Below are positions 44,639 through 57,931 of a stretch of DNA of 64,000 nucleotides, one piece after another (the first letter of the stretch is position 1; each line of letters starts with the position of its first letter). The stretch is from Woeseiaceae bacterium (lineage in GTDB: Bacteria; Pseudomonadota; Gammaproteobacteria; Steroidobacterales; Woeseiaceae). Under the pieces are notes generated by a model, which saw nothing but the letters and a program-made list of their open reading frames with translations, searched no databases and was not told the DNA's origin. The stretch is from NCBI GenBank assembly GCA_021773115.1, contig JAJFKS010000013.1:62001-126000 (forward strand), given 5' to 3'. A program made the position numbers and the translations under genes.

Positions 44639-45877
44639 ATGGAACTTGATGATCTGTCGCAATCCGGGATTCGTCGAATAGCGGAATATTCGCCGTACCT
44701 GGATCAGTTGGCCGGACTTGCCCAGCAAATGGGGCTCCGGCAGCGCAGTAATCTGTCACACGTCGAGGCGTCGCTCCGCAGCCACTGGTCACTGGGTCAA
44801 AACAGTATCCTGAGCTGGTCACCGCTCGACAACAGCATATTGATCCTCGTCGTACCGCACTACGCAATCGCGGAATACACCTCGCCTCAGGACGGTACCT
44901 TGCCGCCAAAAGTCTCGCCGCGCTTTATCACGGAGCTGATCTCTGGTGACCGGCAGCTAAGCATCACGCAAATGCAGAAAGTTGCACGCTTGTTGAACAT
45001 TGAGCCCCTCAAAATTCCGTTGCGGGTGCCACTCGAAGGCAGTGTCATTGAGACAAAAATCATCGAAAAGATGATTCGTAAGTACGGCATTAATTACGTT
45101 CCGAGTCGCGCGGTGACCTTATTCGACATTGTCGGTTTTAGTTTGCTGACGCCCTTCGAACAGATGACGCAGTTGAACAGCCTGTCCTACTCGCTTAATT
45201 CTGCCCACGCGAAAATGCTGGAAGCGGACGTCAATATCGATTTCGCGCGCTCCTCCAGTGGCGATGGTTTTTATATCTGGAATCGGGATGAAGGTCTGGA
45301 AGCCAGTGTCAACCTGTACCACTTCATGCACATCGTGCTGGCCGACAATGCTATTGCGCGCAGCAAATCCGCATCCAAATCCGTGCCGCGCTTGCGCGCC
45401 TGCTTTCATGTCGGCAGTTGCTACGAATTTCACCAGGCCGAAGGCCTGAACCCGACGACACACGACTTTATCGTCGGTGATGTCACGATTGAGCTTGCAC
45501 GAATGATCGACGCTGCGCTACCTGGTCAGATTCTGGTCGGCGATTTCATGGCCGATATCGAGATTGCAAATGACAAGGGCGAAGTCACCGTGCAGCCGAA
45601 TGTCGATGCGGTGACGTTCCTGGAGCGGGCGCAGGGGAATTTGTCACGGCTTAGCGGCATGGAATTGTCCGGTGAACGCGTGACCGCGATCAAGTGCTAT
45701 CTCACCGGAGAAAACATGGGCGGCGGTCAGTTCAACATTCGCCGATTAACAATCAAGGACAAGCATGGCTTATCCCGAGTGGCTTTCAACGCCAAAGTAA
45801 ATATTTATCGGGAAGCCGCGCAGCCGATCCTTCTCGGTATTCAGGACAAAAAACTAACCATGCCAGTGCTAACCTGA
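44639..45877 (+). CDS. divergent class III nucleotidyl-cyclase-like protein
   Basis: A 412-residue protein with no signal peptide or membrane helix. An N-terminal domain (1-150) of unknown fold precedes a region (about 153-305) that resembles class III cyclases. Metal-ligand position 1 is Asp163 in TLFDIVGFSLL (F-D-I-x-G-F-S) and position 2 is Asp209 in SSSGDGFYIWN; HDFIVGDVTIELARMIDAALPGQILV matches the G..V..AaRi...a..gqi segment. The purine-specifying Lys/Asp pair and the transition-state Asn/Arg are not convincingly visible, so it may be a pseudo-cyclase. The tail (320-412) is unassigned. It stands alone between divergent and convergent units. This is the least understood gene here. Confidence 0.7.
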   Translation: MELDDLSQSGIRRIAEYSPYLDQLAGLAQQMGLRQRSNLSHVEASLRSHWSLGQNSILSWSPLDNSILILVVPHYAIAEYTSPQDGTLPPKVSPRFITELISGDRQLSITQMQKVARLLNIEPLKIPLRVPLEGSVIETKIIEKMIRKYGINYVPSRAVTLFDIVGFSLLTPFEQMTQLNSLSYSLNSAHAKMLEADVNIDFARSSSGDGFYIWNRDEGLEASVNLYHFMHIVLADNAIARSKSASKSVPRLRACFHVGSCYEFHQAEGLNPTTHDFIVGDVTIELARMIDAALPGQILVGDFMADIEIANDKGEVTVQPNVDAVTFLERAQGNLSRLSGMELSGERVTAIKCYLTGENMGGGQFNIRRLTIKDKHGLSRVAFNAKVNIYREAAQPILLGIQDKKLTMPVLT

Positions 45878-45883
45878 TGTCAC

Positions 45884-46936
45884 CTATTGGGTGGCGCTTG
45901 AAACAATATTAACCGCCATACCGTCCGACAAGCCCTCCGCGCCTCGCACGACCACCTGATCGCCAGTTTTGAGCTCACCGAAAACCTCGATATGCGTGCC
46001 GGCACCCAGTCCGACGCTGACATTCACTTTGGCGACTTTTGATTCCTCGGCAATCTTGAAAACGGCCACCCCATCGCGACGCAGCACAAGCGCGTCGCGT
46101 GGTACGGCGAGCACCTCTTTGGCGCCTGCTGTTGGCATCGACAAGCGGACTGACTCGCCGACGGTCCACACATCGGGGTCCGCGTCCAGGCGTACTTCAA
46201 ACATGTGCGACTGCGGATTTCCGAAAGGTACGATGGTTCGTATTGGAATCGCGCCACTGCGATATTCGTTGCTGACGTGGAGAATGTCTCCCCTGGCAAT
46301 AAAATTGGCGGTACTCAAGGGCGCACGCGCGACAACTTCGAGAGAGCGAGGGTCTACCAATCGCAGAACTTCGTCAGACGTGTTGAGCCGTTCGCCAATG
46401 TTGCGCAATCGTTCGGTTACAACGCCATTAAACGGTGCTCGGATGTGTGTCACGTGCATTGATATTTGCGCATAGCCGAGTTGCGCCTGGGCAATTTGGT
46501 GATCGCTCTTCGCAATCGCCAGATCGGCCCTGGTCTGATCGAGTTGCCGTTTCGCGGACAGGTTTTGCTCGGACAATCGTTCCAGTCGTTGCAGCTCAGT
46601 TTTCAAGAACTCGACACTCGCCTGCTCCCGATCGACCCGGCTTTGGGCTTCCATCTCGCGAATCTTGAAGGTGAAGTCCTCAAGCTTGGCGACCGTGTCG
46701 CCCTCCTTAACTTCGGTCCCCACCTCGGCGATCCAGATCAGTTTTGCATCGAGTTCGGAGGCAAGCCGCGAATCGAAGCGGCTGACGACAGTGCCCGGCA
46801 CTTCTACGGACGGCGACAGCAAGCGCATACTCGCCGTATCGGTGACCACACTGGCGGCGCCCCATTGGGAGAAGGCGTTTAACGGCAGCAAAGCCATTGT
46901 TGCCAGAAAAAGGACTGTGATTCTTGTGGTCATCAA
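45884..46936 (-). CDS. RND efflux periplasmic adaptor (membrane fusion protein)
   Basis: A 350-residue protein with signal peptide (ITVLFLATMALLPLNAFS) and the layered MFP layout: barrel-sandwich start AKLIWIAEVGTEVKEGDTVAKLEDF, a coiled-coil hairpin (about 80-150, with LQRLERLSEQNLSAKRQLDQ), then HIRAPFNGVVTERLRNIGERL and the beta-barrel with PLSTANFIARGD. No lipobox cysteine is seen, so it is soluble or held by the complex. It is coded after the permease, with no gap, so the order is permease first then adaptor. No tolC-like gene follows within the window. Confidence 0.9.
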   Translation of the reverse strand: MMTTRITVLFLATMALLPLNAFSQWGAASVVTDTASMRLLSPSVEVPGTVVSRFDSRLASELDAKLIWIAEVGTEVKEGDTVAKLEDFTFKIREMEAQSRVDREQASVEFLKTELQRLERLSEQNLSAKRQLDQTRADLAIAKSDHQIAQAQLGYAQISMHVTHIRAPFNGVVTERLRNIGERLNTSDEVLRLVDPRSLEVVARAPLSTANFIARGDILHVSNEYRSGAIPIRTIVPFGNPQSHMFEVRLDADPDVWTVGESVRLSMPTAGAKEVLAVPRDALVLRRDGVAVFKIAEESKVAKVNVSVGLGAGTHIEVFGELKTGDQVVVRGAEGLSDGMAVNIVSSATQ

Positions 46937-49900
46937 TTAGCTCACCGCAATCGCATCACCGCTCTCGACGGGCGCGGGTTGAAAAGTCTCACCCAGTCGC
47001 AACAGGCTGGGCAGGAAAACAAGCGTAAACAAGGTGCTTACCGCCATGCCACCAACAATGACGGCCGCCAGTCCCTGATAGACCTCGGAGCCCGGTCCCG
47101 GAATAAGAAGCAGCGGCATCATGCCGAACAGGCTCGTCATTGTACTCATCAGAATCGGTCGCAACCGGCGCCGAACCGCCTGCTCGACGGAACCGCGGCG
47201 ATCGAGTCCTTCCCGCTCCGCGGTGCGAGTCTGATGGACCAGCAGGATGGCGTTATTGACGACCAGGCCAAGCAAAGTGATGAACCCGATCATCGTAAGC
47301 AGATCCATCGGCAAGCTCATCACGCGCAACAGTGCGACACCGCCGACGGTCGCCAGTGGCAATGCTGCAATGACCAACAGGCTGTCGACAAAGGAACGAA
47401 ACAGACCGCTCATTAGCAGATACAAAACGACGATTGCCAAGGCGAAGCTCTTCGCCATGCTCGCAAGCGCGATCTTCAGGTCGTCAGCGCTGCCGTAGTA
47501 ACTGATCTCTCCGTCGTCCGGCAGATAGGTCATCAGCGCGGGCTCAACCTGTTCTTTCAGTGTTGCGACGGACTCCTCAAGAGAAGTGCCTGCTGGTGGC
47601 GTGATAACGAGCGTCAGTGCACGGCGACGGTCAACACGGCGAATCTGGTTTGGCCCGGCTGTTCGTTCGAGCGTTACGAGTTGACCCAGGGGCTGGATAC
47701 CGCCCAGTGGCGTCGCCAGTGGAGTCGACGACAACTGCTCCGGACTTGTCCATTCCGGTGTCCGCAATACGACGTCGAGTCGCCGATCGCCATCGAAATA
47801 ATCGCCGACATAGACGCCGTCGCCCAGCGCGCGTACGACGGTTGATATTTCGCGTCGACCCCAACCTGCCTCGGTAATACGACGCTCATCGGGCACCAGG
47901 CGCAATTCTGGCTCCGCAATATCGACCCCAGGAATCGGTCGCGCTTGCGCTCCTGGCAGGTGTTTCGCGATGAGGCCAAGGCCGGCGCGACCGGCTGCCA
48001 GCATGGCATCCATGTCACGGCTCTGGATATTCAATTCAATATCGCCGCCACCGCCCAGGCGATCGAAAATGCCCCACTGGCTCGCGAATGCCATGGTATC
48101 CGGGAAGTCGCTGAGTATTTCGCTGTTCAGTTTTGCGATAAACGCATTGGAGTCACCTGAATCGACCATGCGCCCGCCGGCGAATGCACTGGAACCGAAC
48201 ATTCCCATGAAATAGTTTTGCAGCTGAAGTTCCGCATCCTCCTCGAAATACGGTTTCAGTCTTTCAATAACGACGTCGGCGAATTCTTCCTTGCCCGCTG
48301 TAACGCTTTGCCCAGGCGGCATCAGGATGAAGGCAAAAATCCACCCCTGCTCCCCTTTTGGCAGGTAGTCCGCTGGCGGCAATAATGCCCAGGTCAATAC
48401 GGTCGCGCCGACGAACAATCCACCAATCAATGATTTTCGGCGTCGGTCACTGTCCGTAATTTTCATGATCCAATTGGTCGCTGCATCCCACAATTTGGCA
48501 TGCTGGTCGCCCTGATTTGAGTCACGAATCCAATGGGCAGCGGCGGCGGGAATTACAGTAACAGCAATGATTAGAGACGCAGTCACGGCTACTGAAATGA
48601 CCAGCGCGAGGTCCGAAAACAACTGTCCGGAAACATCTTGCAAGAACATGATCGGTACAAAAATGACGACCGTCGTCGCAGTGGACGCAAGCAGCGCGCC
48701 CCACACTTGCGTGGCACCCTCCGCCGCGGCTGTCCTGGCATCATCACCTTTCTCGCGAAGCCGCACGATGTTCTCCAAAACAACGATCGCCGCGTCAAGC
48801 ACCATGCCGGTTGCGAACGCGAGACCCGCGAGTGAAATCATGTTGAGCGTTCGACCGGTTGCCTGCATGACCAGAAAAGCCGTGAACAGCGAAATCGGGA
48901 TCGCCAGGGCAACCACGCAGGTTGCACGCAAACGGCGCATGAACCACCACAGAATAAAGATTGCCAGTGCGACGCCGATCAGCAGGTTTGTTCTGAGCAT
49001 TGCGATCGAGTCCTCAATGTAAACCGACTCGTCGTATACCTGCTCGATAATCAGACCTTCCCGTTTTAAGGGTCCATCCTGAAGCTCGCCAACGGCGGCC
49101 TTCAATTGCTGCATGACGTCGAGTACGTTGACGCCTTTTTCGACTTGTGCGTTAAAGGCGATCGAGTCGCGACCGTTTTGCAGCATGAAGCCGCTGCTAT
49201 CTCGCATGACGACGTCAACGCTTGCGATATCTCTAAGTCGGACAGGGTTTCCGCCACGCCACGCCAATACCATGTCGCCAAAGTCCGGCAATTCGTACTG
49301 CCCTGCATAGCGCAACGTGTACTGGCGCCGGCCCACTTCACTGAAACCGCCGGAAGTGTCATTGTGATTGCCGCTCAATGCAGCCAGCGTTGGAATTTCA
49401 ATCCCGAGCGCGGCTGCCTCGTAGGGGTCGAATGTGATTCGCACCTCGTTGTCCCGGCCGCCGTAGGCATTGGAATTGGATATCCCGGGTACTCGTTCGA
49501 TACGTGCTTGAACGACTTCGCGCAAAAAGTCACTGTAACTTGCCATTGGACGGGAATTGTCGTCCGCGTGGGTCAATGAAAACCACGCAATCGCCGAACC
49601 AAAACTATCCTGGCCTGCGAATATCCTGGGTTCGGTAACATCGGCCGGGTAACGCGACACCTGGTTCAAGCGATTGATGACTTCGATAAGTGAACGTTCA
49701 AGATCGGTTTCGACCGCGAACATCAAGTTGATACTGCCGCTGCCGCGGGTTGCCGACGACTCCATCTTTTCCAGACCCGGCATGCCGCGCAACATGTCTT
49801 CCTGCGGCTCAATAATCTCGGATTCAATTTCTTCGGGAGCGGCGGTGCGCCAACCGGTGGTGATCTGAATAAAGGATCGCTGCACGTCCGGGATCATCTG

Positions 49901-50002
49901 CACCGGCAATTTCATGAGGCCAATGGTGCCCATGAGCAGCAGCATCAAAACGGCTGCAATGACAGCAACCGGATTCGATATCGAAATCTTGGTCAGGCCC
50001 AT
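46937..50002 (-). CDS. RND efflux permease (AcrB/MexB-like superfamily)
   Basis: About 1021 residues from ATG 50002, which has AGGGGG upstream; the frame extends 11 codons further. The first helix is [19 protein letters not shown]. The periplasmic porter domain follows, then the transmembrane bundle with the proton-relay helix [20 protein letters not shown], containing the essential Asp, and a second membrane set near [31 protein letters not shown] and [15 protein letters not shown]. It belongs to the HAE-like/ACR_tran family. Substrate cannot be told. It lies 77 bases downstream of tRNA-Pro. Confidence 0.9.
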   Translation of the reverse strand: MGLTKISISNPVAVIAAVLMLLLMGTIGLMKLPVQMIPDVQRSFIQITTGWRTAAPEEIESEIIEPQEDMLRGMPGLEKMESSATRGSGSINLMFAVETDLERSLIEVINRLNQVSRYPADVTEPRIFAGQDSFGSAIAWFSLTHADDNSRPMASYSDFLREVVQARIERVPGISNSNAYGGRDNEVRITFDPYEAAALGIEIPTLAALSGNHNDTSGGFSEVGRRQYTLRYAGQYELPDFGDMVLAWRGGNPVRLRDIASVDVVMRDSSGFMLQNGRDSIAFNAQVEKGVNVLDVMQQLKAAVGELQDGPLKREGLIIEQVYDESVYIEDSIAMLRTNLLIGVALAIFILWWFMRRLRATCVVALAIPISLFTAFLVMQATGRTLNMISLAGLAFATGMVLDAAIVVLENIVRLREKGDDARTAAAEGATQVWGALLASTATTVVIFVPIMFLQDVSGQLFSDLALVISVAVTASLIIAVTVIPAAAAHWIRDSNQGDQHAKLWDAATNWIMKITDSDRRRKSLIGGLFVGATVLTWALLPPADYLPKGEQGWIFAFILMPPGQSVTAGKEEFADVVIERLKPYFEEDAELQLQNYFMGMFGSSAFAGGRMVDSGDSNAFIAKLNSEILSDFPDTMAFASQWGIFDRLGGGGDIELNIQSRDMDAMLAAGRAGLGLIAKHLPGAQARPIPGVDIAEPELRLVPDERRITEAGWGRREISTVVRALGDGVYVGDYFDGDRRLDVVLRTPEWTSPEQLSSTPLATPLGGIQPLGQLVTLERTAGPNQIRRVDRRRALTLVITPPAGTSLEESVATLKEQVEPALMTYLPDDGEISYYGSADDLKIALASMAKSFALAIVVLYLLMSGLFRSFVDSLLVIAALPLATVGGVALLRVMSLPMDLLTMIGFITLLGLVVNNAILLVHQTRTAEREGLDRRGSVEQAVRRRLRPILMSTMTSLFGMMPLLLIPGPGSEVYQGLAAVIVGGMAVSTLFTLVFLPSLLRLGETFQPAPVESGDAIAVS

Positions 50003-50079
50003 CTGAATCCCCCTGGCGAACGGCGAGCAGATCACCGCTTATTGAGACTCCGGACCCGCCGCCGGGTTCGATAAAAAAT

Positions 50080-50156
50080 TGGTCGGGGCGAGAAGATTCG
50101 AACTTCCGACCCCCACAACCCCATTGTGGTGCGCTACCAGGCTGCGCTACGCCCCG
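50080..50156 (-). tRNA. tRNA-Pro (GGG)
   Basis: A complete 77-base cloverleaf on the minus strand: acceptor CGGGGCG / CGCCCCG, anticodon stem CCACA / TGTGG around loop ATGGGGT (anticodon GGG), T arm GGAAG-TTCGAAT-CTTCT, and CCA encoded at the 3' end (50080-50082). It is the last member of the infC-pheST-ihfA-merR cluster, where a proline tRNA is expected in gammaproteobacteria. Confidence 0.96.
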
Positions 50157-50239
50157 ACCGTGCTGAGGAATCGCGAGCAAGGCTCGCTCCTACAGGGGCG
50201 CAATCATACGTCCCGGGAGGGTGCTTTGAAAGCAGGAAT

Positions 50240-50596
50240 TTAGCGACGCAGAATCTTTAGAACTTGTTCAAGTTCCATTCGTATCTGCTTGATTATTTGC
50301 TGACTTTGCGTGACGTCCGACTTTGCGTCATCGCCCGTGAGGCGTTGCCGAGCACCGCCGATCGTGAATCCCTCGTCATAGAGGAGACTTCGGATCTGTC
50401 GGATGATCAGAACGTCCTGACGCTGATAGTAACGACGATTACCTCGTCGCTTTACAGGTTTCAATTGTGGGAACTCTTGCTCCCAATACCGAAGTACATG
50501 CGGTTTAACTGCACAAAGATCGCTAACCTCACCTATGGTGAAATAGCGCTTACCCGGTATTGTAGGAAGTTCGTCGTTATTCCCCGGTTCCAGCAT
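50240..50596 (-). CDS. MerR-family regulator downstream of ihfA
   Basis: A 118-residue MerR-like protein. The N-terminal winged helix-turn-helix is [25 protein letters not shown] (about 18-42) followed by the wing [15 protein letters not shown]. The C-terminal part is a helix of low length ([16 protein letters not shown], then [10 protein letters not shown]), so there is no separate ligand domain. It overlaps the end of ihfA by 20 bases, the conserved neighbour pair of gammaproteobacteria. Its target and signal are unknown. Confidence 0.88.
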   Translation of the reverse strand: MLEPGNNDELPTIPGKRYFTIGEVSDLCAVKPHVLRYWEQEFPQLKPVKRRGNRRYYQRQDVLIIRQIRSLLYDEGFTIGGARQRLTGDDAKSDVTQSQQIIKQIRMELEQVLKILRR

Positions 50597-50876
50597 ATGC
50601 TTCCACTCGGGCCTTTAGTTTTTGTCCTGGTCGGAAGGTCACCACGCGACGCGCGCTAATGGGTATTTCCTGTCCGGTTTTCGGGTTTCTGCCAGGCCGT
50701 TCTTTTTTATCCCGAAGATCAAAGTTCCCGAAACCGGAAAGTTTGACCTGTTCACCAACTGCGAGTGATGCACGCAGCTCCTCATAAAACATGTCGACCA
50801 ATTCGCGCGCTTCTCGCTTATTCAAACCGAGCTCATTAAACAACGACTCGGCCATGTCTGCTTTTGTCAGTGCCAT
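50577..50876 (-). CDS. ihfA: integration host factor subunit alpha
   Basis: A 99-residue DNA-bending HU-family protein: [37 protein letters not shown], and the arm [20 protein letters not shown] followed by [20 protein letters not shown]. The proline at the arm tip (R-P-G-R-N-P) is in the position that intercalates DNA. It works with IhfB as a heterodimer. It follows pheT after five bases, as usual, and overlaps the MerR gene. Confidence 0.96.
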   Translation of the reverse strand: MALTKADMAESLFNELGLNKREARELVDMFYEELRASLAVGEQVKLSGFGNFDLRDKKERPGRNPKTGQEIPISARRVVTFRPGQKLKARVEAYAGTGE

Positions 50877-50881
50877 CAGGA

Positions 50882-53260
50882 TTAGTCTCGTAGAACTGCG
50901 GCGAATTGATCTTCCAGAATTTTGACTGCTGCGGCCATTGCGACGTCCGCATCATCGTCAGTAAGGGTGCGCGATGTCTCCTGCAAAATCAAGCCTATTG
51001 CGACGCTTTTTCGCCCTACTTCTATGCCGTCGCCCTTATAGATGTCAAAAATCCTGACAGCCTGAATCAGGTCGGGCGAACTTGCCGCAACTACGCCAAC
51101 AATTTGCTCGGCAGAAATCGCGTCGTCAACGATGACTGCAATGTCGCGTCGGATCGCCGGAAATTTCGAAATCGTGCGCGCACTGGGTACCGACGTGCGC
51201 AAGCTTTTGACCGCATCAAGTTCGAACAGATAAACAGCACGCTTCAAGTCGTAAGCCTTTGCGATGCGCGGGTGCAGCTTGCCAACAACACCAATAACTT
51301 CACCACCACGAACAATTTGCGCGGACTGGCCAGGCTGTAATGCCGGATGTTCGAGTGCACTAAACTCAATTTTTTCGTCGCGTATTGCGAGTCCCAATAT
51401 GGCTTCGACATCCGCCTTTATGTCAAAGAAATCGGCATTTTCAGAGGAACTTGCCCACTGTTCCGGACGCAGCGGTCCTGAAACCAGGCCAGCGATACGA
51501 ACGACCTCAGTGTGTTCGTCCAATGTTCCATGAAACGACTTACTGATTTCAAACAATCGTACCCGATCCTGTTGGCGCGAGTGGTTCGCCGACGCTGCAC
51601 TGACCATACCCGGCCACAAGGACGCGCGCATGACGGACATTTCGGATGAAATCGGGTTGCTTAGTACTAATTCAGACGAAGCGCCGGTGAAGTCTTCGTT
51701 GGCAACAGCGTCGATGAAACTATAGGTAATGACTTCCTGATAATCTCGAGCGACGAGTGTATTGGCGACACGTTCGAAATCGACTTCTGTTTCGGTCACG
51801 GTTTGCAGCGGTGCTTGCGCATAAGCCGTTGACTCCGGAATGGAATCGTAGCCATGAATGCGTGCAACTTCTTCAATCAGATCCGCTTCAATCGCAATAT
51901 CAAAACGGTGCGGTGGTGCAAGAACGTTCCAGCCTTCAGCTGAACTTTCCACAGTCATCGACAAGCTCAAGAGAATGTTCTGTACTTCGTCGTCATCAAT
52001 GGTGACACCGAGCAGGCAAGACAGTCGATCACGACGCAAGACAATTATTTTATTTTCCGGGAGGTGTTTTTGGACCTTCTTGTCCGTCAACGGCCCGGCA
52101 CTTCCGCCGGCGATTTCGAGTAGCAACTGCGTGGCGCGCTCCACCGCCCTTGCCTGCCCGGTTGGATCAACGCCGCGCTCAAAGCGCAATGACGCATCGG
52201 TATGCATGCCATAGGATCGTGCGCGTCCGGCCATGAAATCCTGCGGCCAGAAAGCTGCTTCGAAAAACACGTCAGTTGTGGCGTCGGTCACGGCTGTGCT
52301 CAGGCCGCCCATGATGCCTGCCAGCCCAATCGGGCCGCTGTCATCCGTGATCACCAGCGTGTCGGCGTTCAACTCGAGCTGTTTTTCGTCAAGCAACGTG
52401 AGTGTTTCGCCCTGTTCGGCCAATCGGGGACGAATCGCGCCCGTCAGGCGGCCGAAATCGTAGGCATGCAAAGGCTGACCCAGCTCCAGCATGACGTAAT
52501 TAGTGATATCGACCACCGGTGAGATGGCCCGTAAGCCAACACGGCGCAAGCGTTCCGTCAGCCACAGCGGAGATTTCGCCTGGGTATCGATCCCCTTGAT
52601 CACGCGCCCGGCGAAACGCGGGCAAGCCGCTGGATTAACGAGGTCAACGGCTTGTTCATCGCTCGCGCTTGCTTTTACGGCAGCAACGGCAGCGTCTTTG
52701 AGCGTAACGCCTGTCAACGCCGAAACATCGCGCGCAATGCCGAGAATGCTGAAGCAATCGCCGCGGTTCGGGGTGAGATCGAGATCGATCTTAGCGTCGG
52801 GCAAAGCCAGCAGATCGACCAGTCGACTCCCGGCTTCTGTGTCATGTGGCAATTCCAGGATGCCATCGGACTCGTCACCCAGCCCGAGCTCAACCGCAGA
52901 GCAAAGCATGCCATTCGACACAATGCCTCGAATCTTGGCTTTGCGAAGTTTCATGCCGTTCGGCAATGTGACCCCCGGCTTCGCAAATGGCGTCTTCATG
53001 CCCTGCACGACGTTGGGAGCGCCGCAAACAACATCGACCAGCGTGCCGCTGCCGTCATCGACTTTGCAGAGACTGAGTTTGTCGGCATCCGGGTGTTTCG
53101 CGACCTCGGCAACTTCGGCGACGACGATGTCGGCCAGGGAGTCGCCTTCGTATTCGATACCCTTGACCTCATGCCCGAGCATGGTCAGCTGATGGGCTAA
53201 TGCCTCGGTATCAAGATCGGGATTTACCCACTCGCGCAACCAGGATTCTGAAATTATCAT
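50882..53260 (-). CDS. pheT: phenylalanyl-tRNA synthetase beta subunit
   Basis: A 792-residue PheT. Recognisable parts: N-terminal [20 protein letters not shown], the EMAP/tRNA-binding-like domain (about 40-150, [21 protein letters not shown]), the B3/B4 editing domain with RPANEGE-like residues (about 205-370), B5 domain (about 400-470), and a C-terminal anticodon-binding ferredoxin-fold (about 695-792, [26 protein letters not shown] equivalents). It forms an alpha2-beta2 enzyme with PheS. The pheS stop lies five bases upstream, so the pair is coupled. Confidence 0.97.
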   Translation of the reverse strand: MIISESWLREWVNPDLDTEALAHQLTMLGHEVKGIEYEGDSLADIVVAEVAEVAKHPDADKLSLCKVDDGSGTLVDVVCGAPNVVQGMKTPFAKPGVTLPNGMKLRKAKIRGIVSNGMLCSAVELGLGDESDGILELPHDTEAGSRLVDLLALPDAKIDLDLTPNRGDCFSILGIARDVSALTGVTLKDAAVAAVKASASDEQAVDLVNPAACPRFAGRVIKGIDTQAKSPLWLTERLRRVGLRAISPVVDITNYVMLELGQPLHAYDFGRLTGAIRPRLAEQGETLTLLDEKQLELNADTLVITDDSGPIGLAGIMGGLSTAVTDATTDVFFEAAFWPQDFMAGRARSYGMHTDASLRFERGVDPTGQARAVERATQLLLEIAGGSAGPLTDKKVQKHLPENKIIVLRRDRLSCLLGVTIDDDEVQNILLSLSMTVESSAEGWNVLAPPHRFDIAIEADLIEEVARIHGYDSIPESTAYAQAPLQTVTETEVDFERVANTLVARDYQEVITYSFIDAVANEDFTGASSELVLSNPISSEMSVMRASLWPGMVSAASANHSRQQDRVRLFEISKSFHGTLDEHTEVVRIAGLVSGPLRPEQWASSSENADFFDIKADVEAILGLAIRDEKIEFSALEHPALQPGQSAQIVRGGEVIGVVGKLHPRIAKAYDLKRAVYLFELDAVKSLRTSVPSARTISKFPAIRRDIAVIVDDAISAEQIVGVVAASSPDLIQAVRIFDIYKGDGIEVGRKSVAIGLILQETSRTLTDDDADVAMAAAVKILEDQFAAVLRD

Positions 53261-53265
53261 CGCGC

Positions 53266-54294
<1,029 letters not shown>

Positions 54295-54302
54295 AGAGCG
54301 AA

Positions 54303-54677
54303 TCAGCTAGCAGCCGGCTGCAGTTCGAGACCTGCTTTGGCGGCCTCGGCGATTGCACCGAACGCCTCAGGATCGTGCACGGCGATGTCGGCCAGGACCT
54401 TGCGATCGACCTCGATCTCGGCGCGATTCAGGCCGTTGATCAGTCGGCTGTAAGACAGTCCGTGCAGACGTGCGGCGGCGTTAATGCGCGTGATCCACAG
54501 AGCGCGGAACTGGCGTTTACGCTGGCGGCGATCGCGGTAGGCGTATTGACCGGCTTTGATAACGGCCTGTTTGGCCGTCTTGAATAATTTGCTGCGTGCG
54601 CCGTAGTAGCCCTTCGCTTTTCCGAGGACTTTCTTGTGGCGTGCTTTGGCGGTAACGCCACTTTTAACTCGTGCCAT
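54303..54677 (-). CDS. rplT: 50S ribosomal protein L20
   Basis: A 124-residue L20: [39 protein letters not shown], then [30 protein letters not shown]. It is seven residues longer than the E. coli protein (117), with an Ala/Pro-rich C-terminal tail LELQPAAS. L20 is an early 50S assembly protein and the known autogenous repressor of rpmI-rplT in E. coli. It comes 14 bases after rpmI. Confidence 0.97.
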   Translation of the reverse strand: MARVKSGVTAKARHKKVLGKAKGYYGARSKLFKTAKQAVIKAGQYAYRDRRQRKRQFRALWITRINAAARLHGLSYSRLINGLNRAEIEVDRKVLADIAVHDPEAFGAIAEAAKAGLELQPAAS

Positions 54678-54691
54678 CTCTCAATCTCCTC

Positions 54692-54889
54692 TTAGCTATA
54701 CGGGAGCATGCGACGCACGCTCTTGGTGTCGCAATCAGCAACCTGAAGGGTCTTGCCCAACTTGCGCTTTCGCTTCGACGTTTTCTTGGTGAGGATGTGA
54801 TTGAGATGGGACTGGGCGCGTTTGAAGCCACCTTTACCCGTCTTCTTGAAGCGCTTGGCGGCGCCTCGATTGGTTTTCATCTTCGACAT
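54692..54889 (-). CDS. rpmI: 50S ribosomal protein L35
   Basis: A 65-residue basic protein: [40 protein letters not shown], with the standard C-terminus [13 protein letters not shown]. Its start has AAGGAA six bases before the ATG. It lies between infC (124 bases upstream) and rplT; in E. coli the L20 repressor acts ahead of rpmI, and the 124-base gap here leaves room for such an RNA site, though none was identified. Confidence 0.97.
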   Translation of the reverse strand: MSKMKTNRGAAKRFKKTGKGGFKRAQSHLNHILTKKTSKRKRKLGKTLQVADCDTKSVRRMLPYS

Positions 54890-55013
54890 TGTATTTCCTT
54901 AGGCCATGCTACGTACCGGACTATTCCGGCCGCTGCAGGCGGGTAGCGCTGTCCGGGTTGTCACACCCTTCAAGCTGTTACTCACTTTTCAAACGAATTT
55001 ACCTATTCGCGGT

Positions 55014-55532
55014 TTAGTGCTTCTTCGGCGCAATTACCATGACCATCTGCCGCCCTTCCATTTGTGGCATTTGTTCAACTGTGCCGTATTCTTCCAGGTC
55101 ATCTCTGACCCGAGCCAGCAGCGCCGCACCCAGTTCCTTGTGCGCCATCTCCCGACCTCTGAATCTCAAGGTGACTTTCGTTTTGTCACCATCCTCGAGG
55201 AAGTGAATCAGCTTCCCGAGCTTGATCTTGTAATCGCCCGCGTCTGTTCCAGGACGAAACTTGATCTCTTTTACTTGTACCTGTTTCTGTTTGCGCTTCG
55301 CAGACTGGGCCTTCTTGTTTTGTTCGAACAAGTACTTGCCAAAATCCATGATTCGACAGACCGGCGGTTCAGCATTCGGCGAAACTTCAACGAGGTCCAG
55401 GCCCTCTTCTTTCGCCAGGTCGATAGCGGCCTTTAGCCCCATGACGCCTGCTTGTTCGCCTTCTGAGTCGATCACTCGAACTTCAGTGGCCTCGATTTCC
55501 TCATTGCGCCTTACGCGCTTTGTAACTGCGAT
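55014..55532 (-). CDS. infC: translation initiation factor IF-3, probable ATC start
   Basis: A 172-residue IF-3. N-domain: [51 protein letters not shown]; linker rich in Lys/Gln ([12 protein letters not shown]); C-domain with [20 protein letters not shown] and [13 protein letters not shown]. The frame begins with TTG at 55538, only two bases from the GGAGG Shine-Dalgarno (55541-55545), which is too close. ATC at 55532 has ideal eight-base spacing and gives the usual IAV-type N-terminus. infC of E. coli begins at AUU as part of its autoregulation, so a rare start is expected. No thrS is beside it, unlike the common thrS-infC order. Confidence 0.9.
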   Translation of the reverse strand: MAVTKRVRRNEEIEATEVRVIDSEGEQAGVMGLKAAIDLAKEEGLDLVEVSPNAEPPVCRIMDFGKYLFEQNKKAQSAKRKQKQVQVKEIKFRPGTDAGDYKIKLGKLIHFLEDGDKTKVTLRFRGREMAHKELGAALLARVRDDLEEYGTVEQMPQMEGRQMVMVIAPKKH

Positions 55533-55608
55533 ACCCAAATCCTCCAGAAACTCAACAATGCCAACACTTTCAGGCGGCAGCTAACGCCACAGCCAGTGCG
55601 GGACCGCG

Positions 55609-55637
55609 ATTCTATATAGCCGCAAAGCAGGATACAA
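55609..55637 (-). promoter_or_regulatory. infC operon promoter
   Basis: On the minus strand -35 TTGTAT (55632-55637), 17 bases and -10 TAGAAT (55609-55614). Predicted start is near 55602, giving a 5' UTR of about 70 bases before the infC start. The -10 matches the consensus in five of six positions, the -35 in three. Confidence 0.55.
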
Positions 55638-55684
55638 CTGTGCGGGCACTGATTTTCGTAAAAAAATCAGGCATTTTGGGGAAT

Positions 55685-55759
55685 TGGTGGGCGATGGTGG
55701 TCTCGAACCACCGACCTCCACGATGTCAACGTGGCGCTCTACCCCTGAGCTAATCGCCC
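55685..55759 (-). tRNA. tRNA-Val (GAC)
   Basis: A complete 75-base cloverleaf on the minus strand: acceptor GGGCGAT / ATCGCCC, D arm GCTC-AGGGGTA-GAGC, anticodon stem CCACG / CGTGG with loop TTGACAT (anticodon GAC), T arm GGTGG-TTCGAGA-CCACC and an encoded CCA. It lies between uvrB and infC, where thrS would be expected. Confidence 0.96.
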
Positions 55760-55846
55760 TATTCGTCCAAACTCGCGTCGAAAAGGATCAGACGCTGTTC
55801 GAAGGACGCGTAAGATACTGAAGGCATTGGAGGACTGCAAGGTCTG

Positions 55847-57904
<2,058 letters not shown>

Positions 57905-57931
57905 TGGCTTGCATTTATCAGGGGCAATCGA

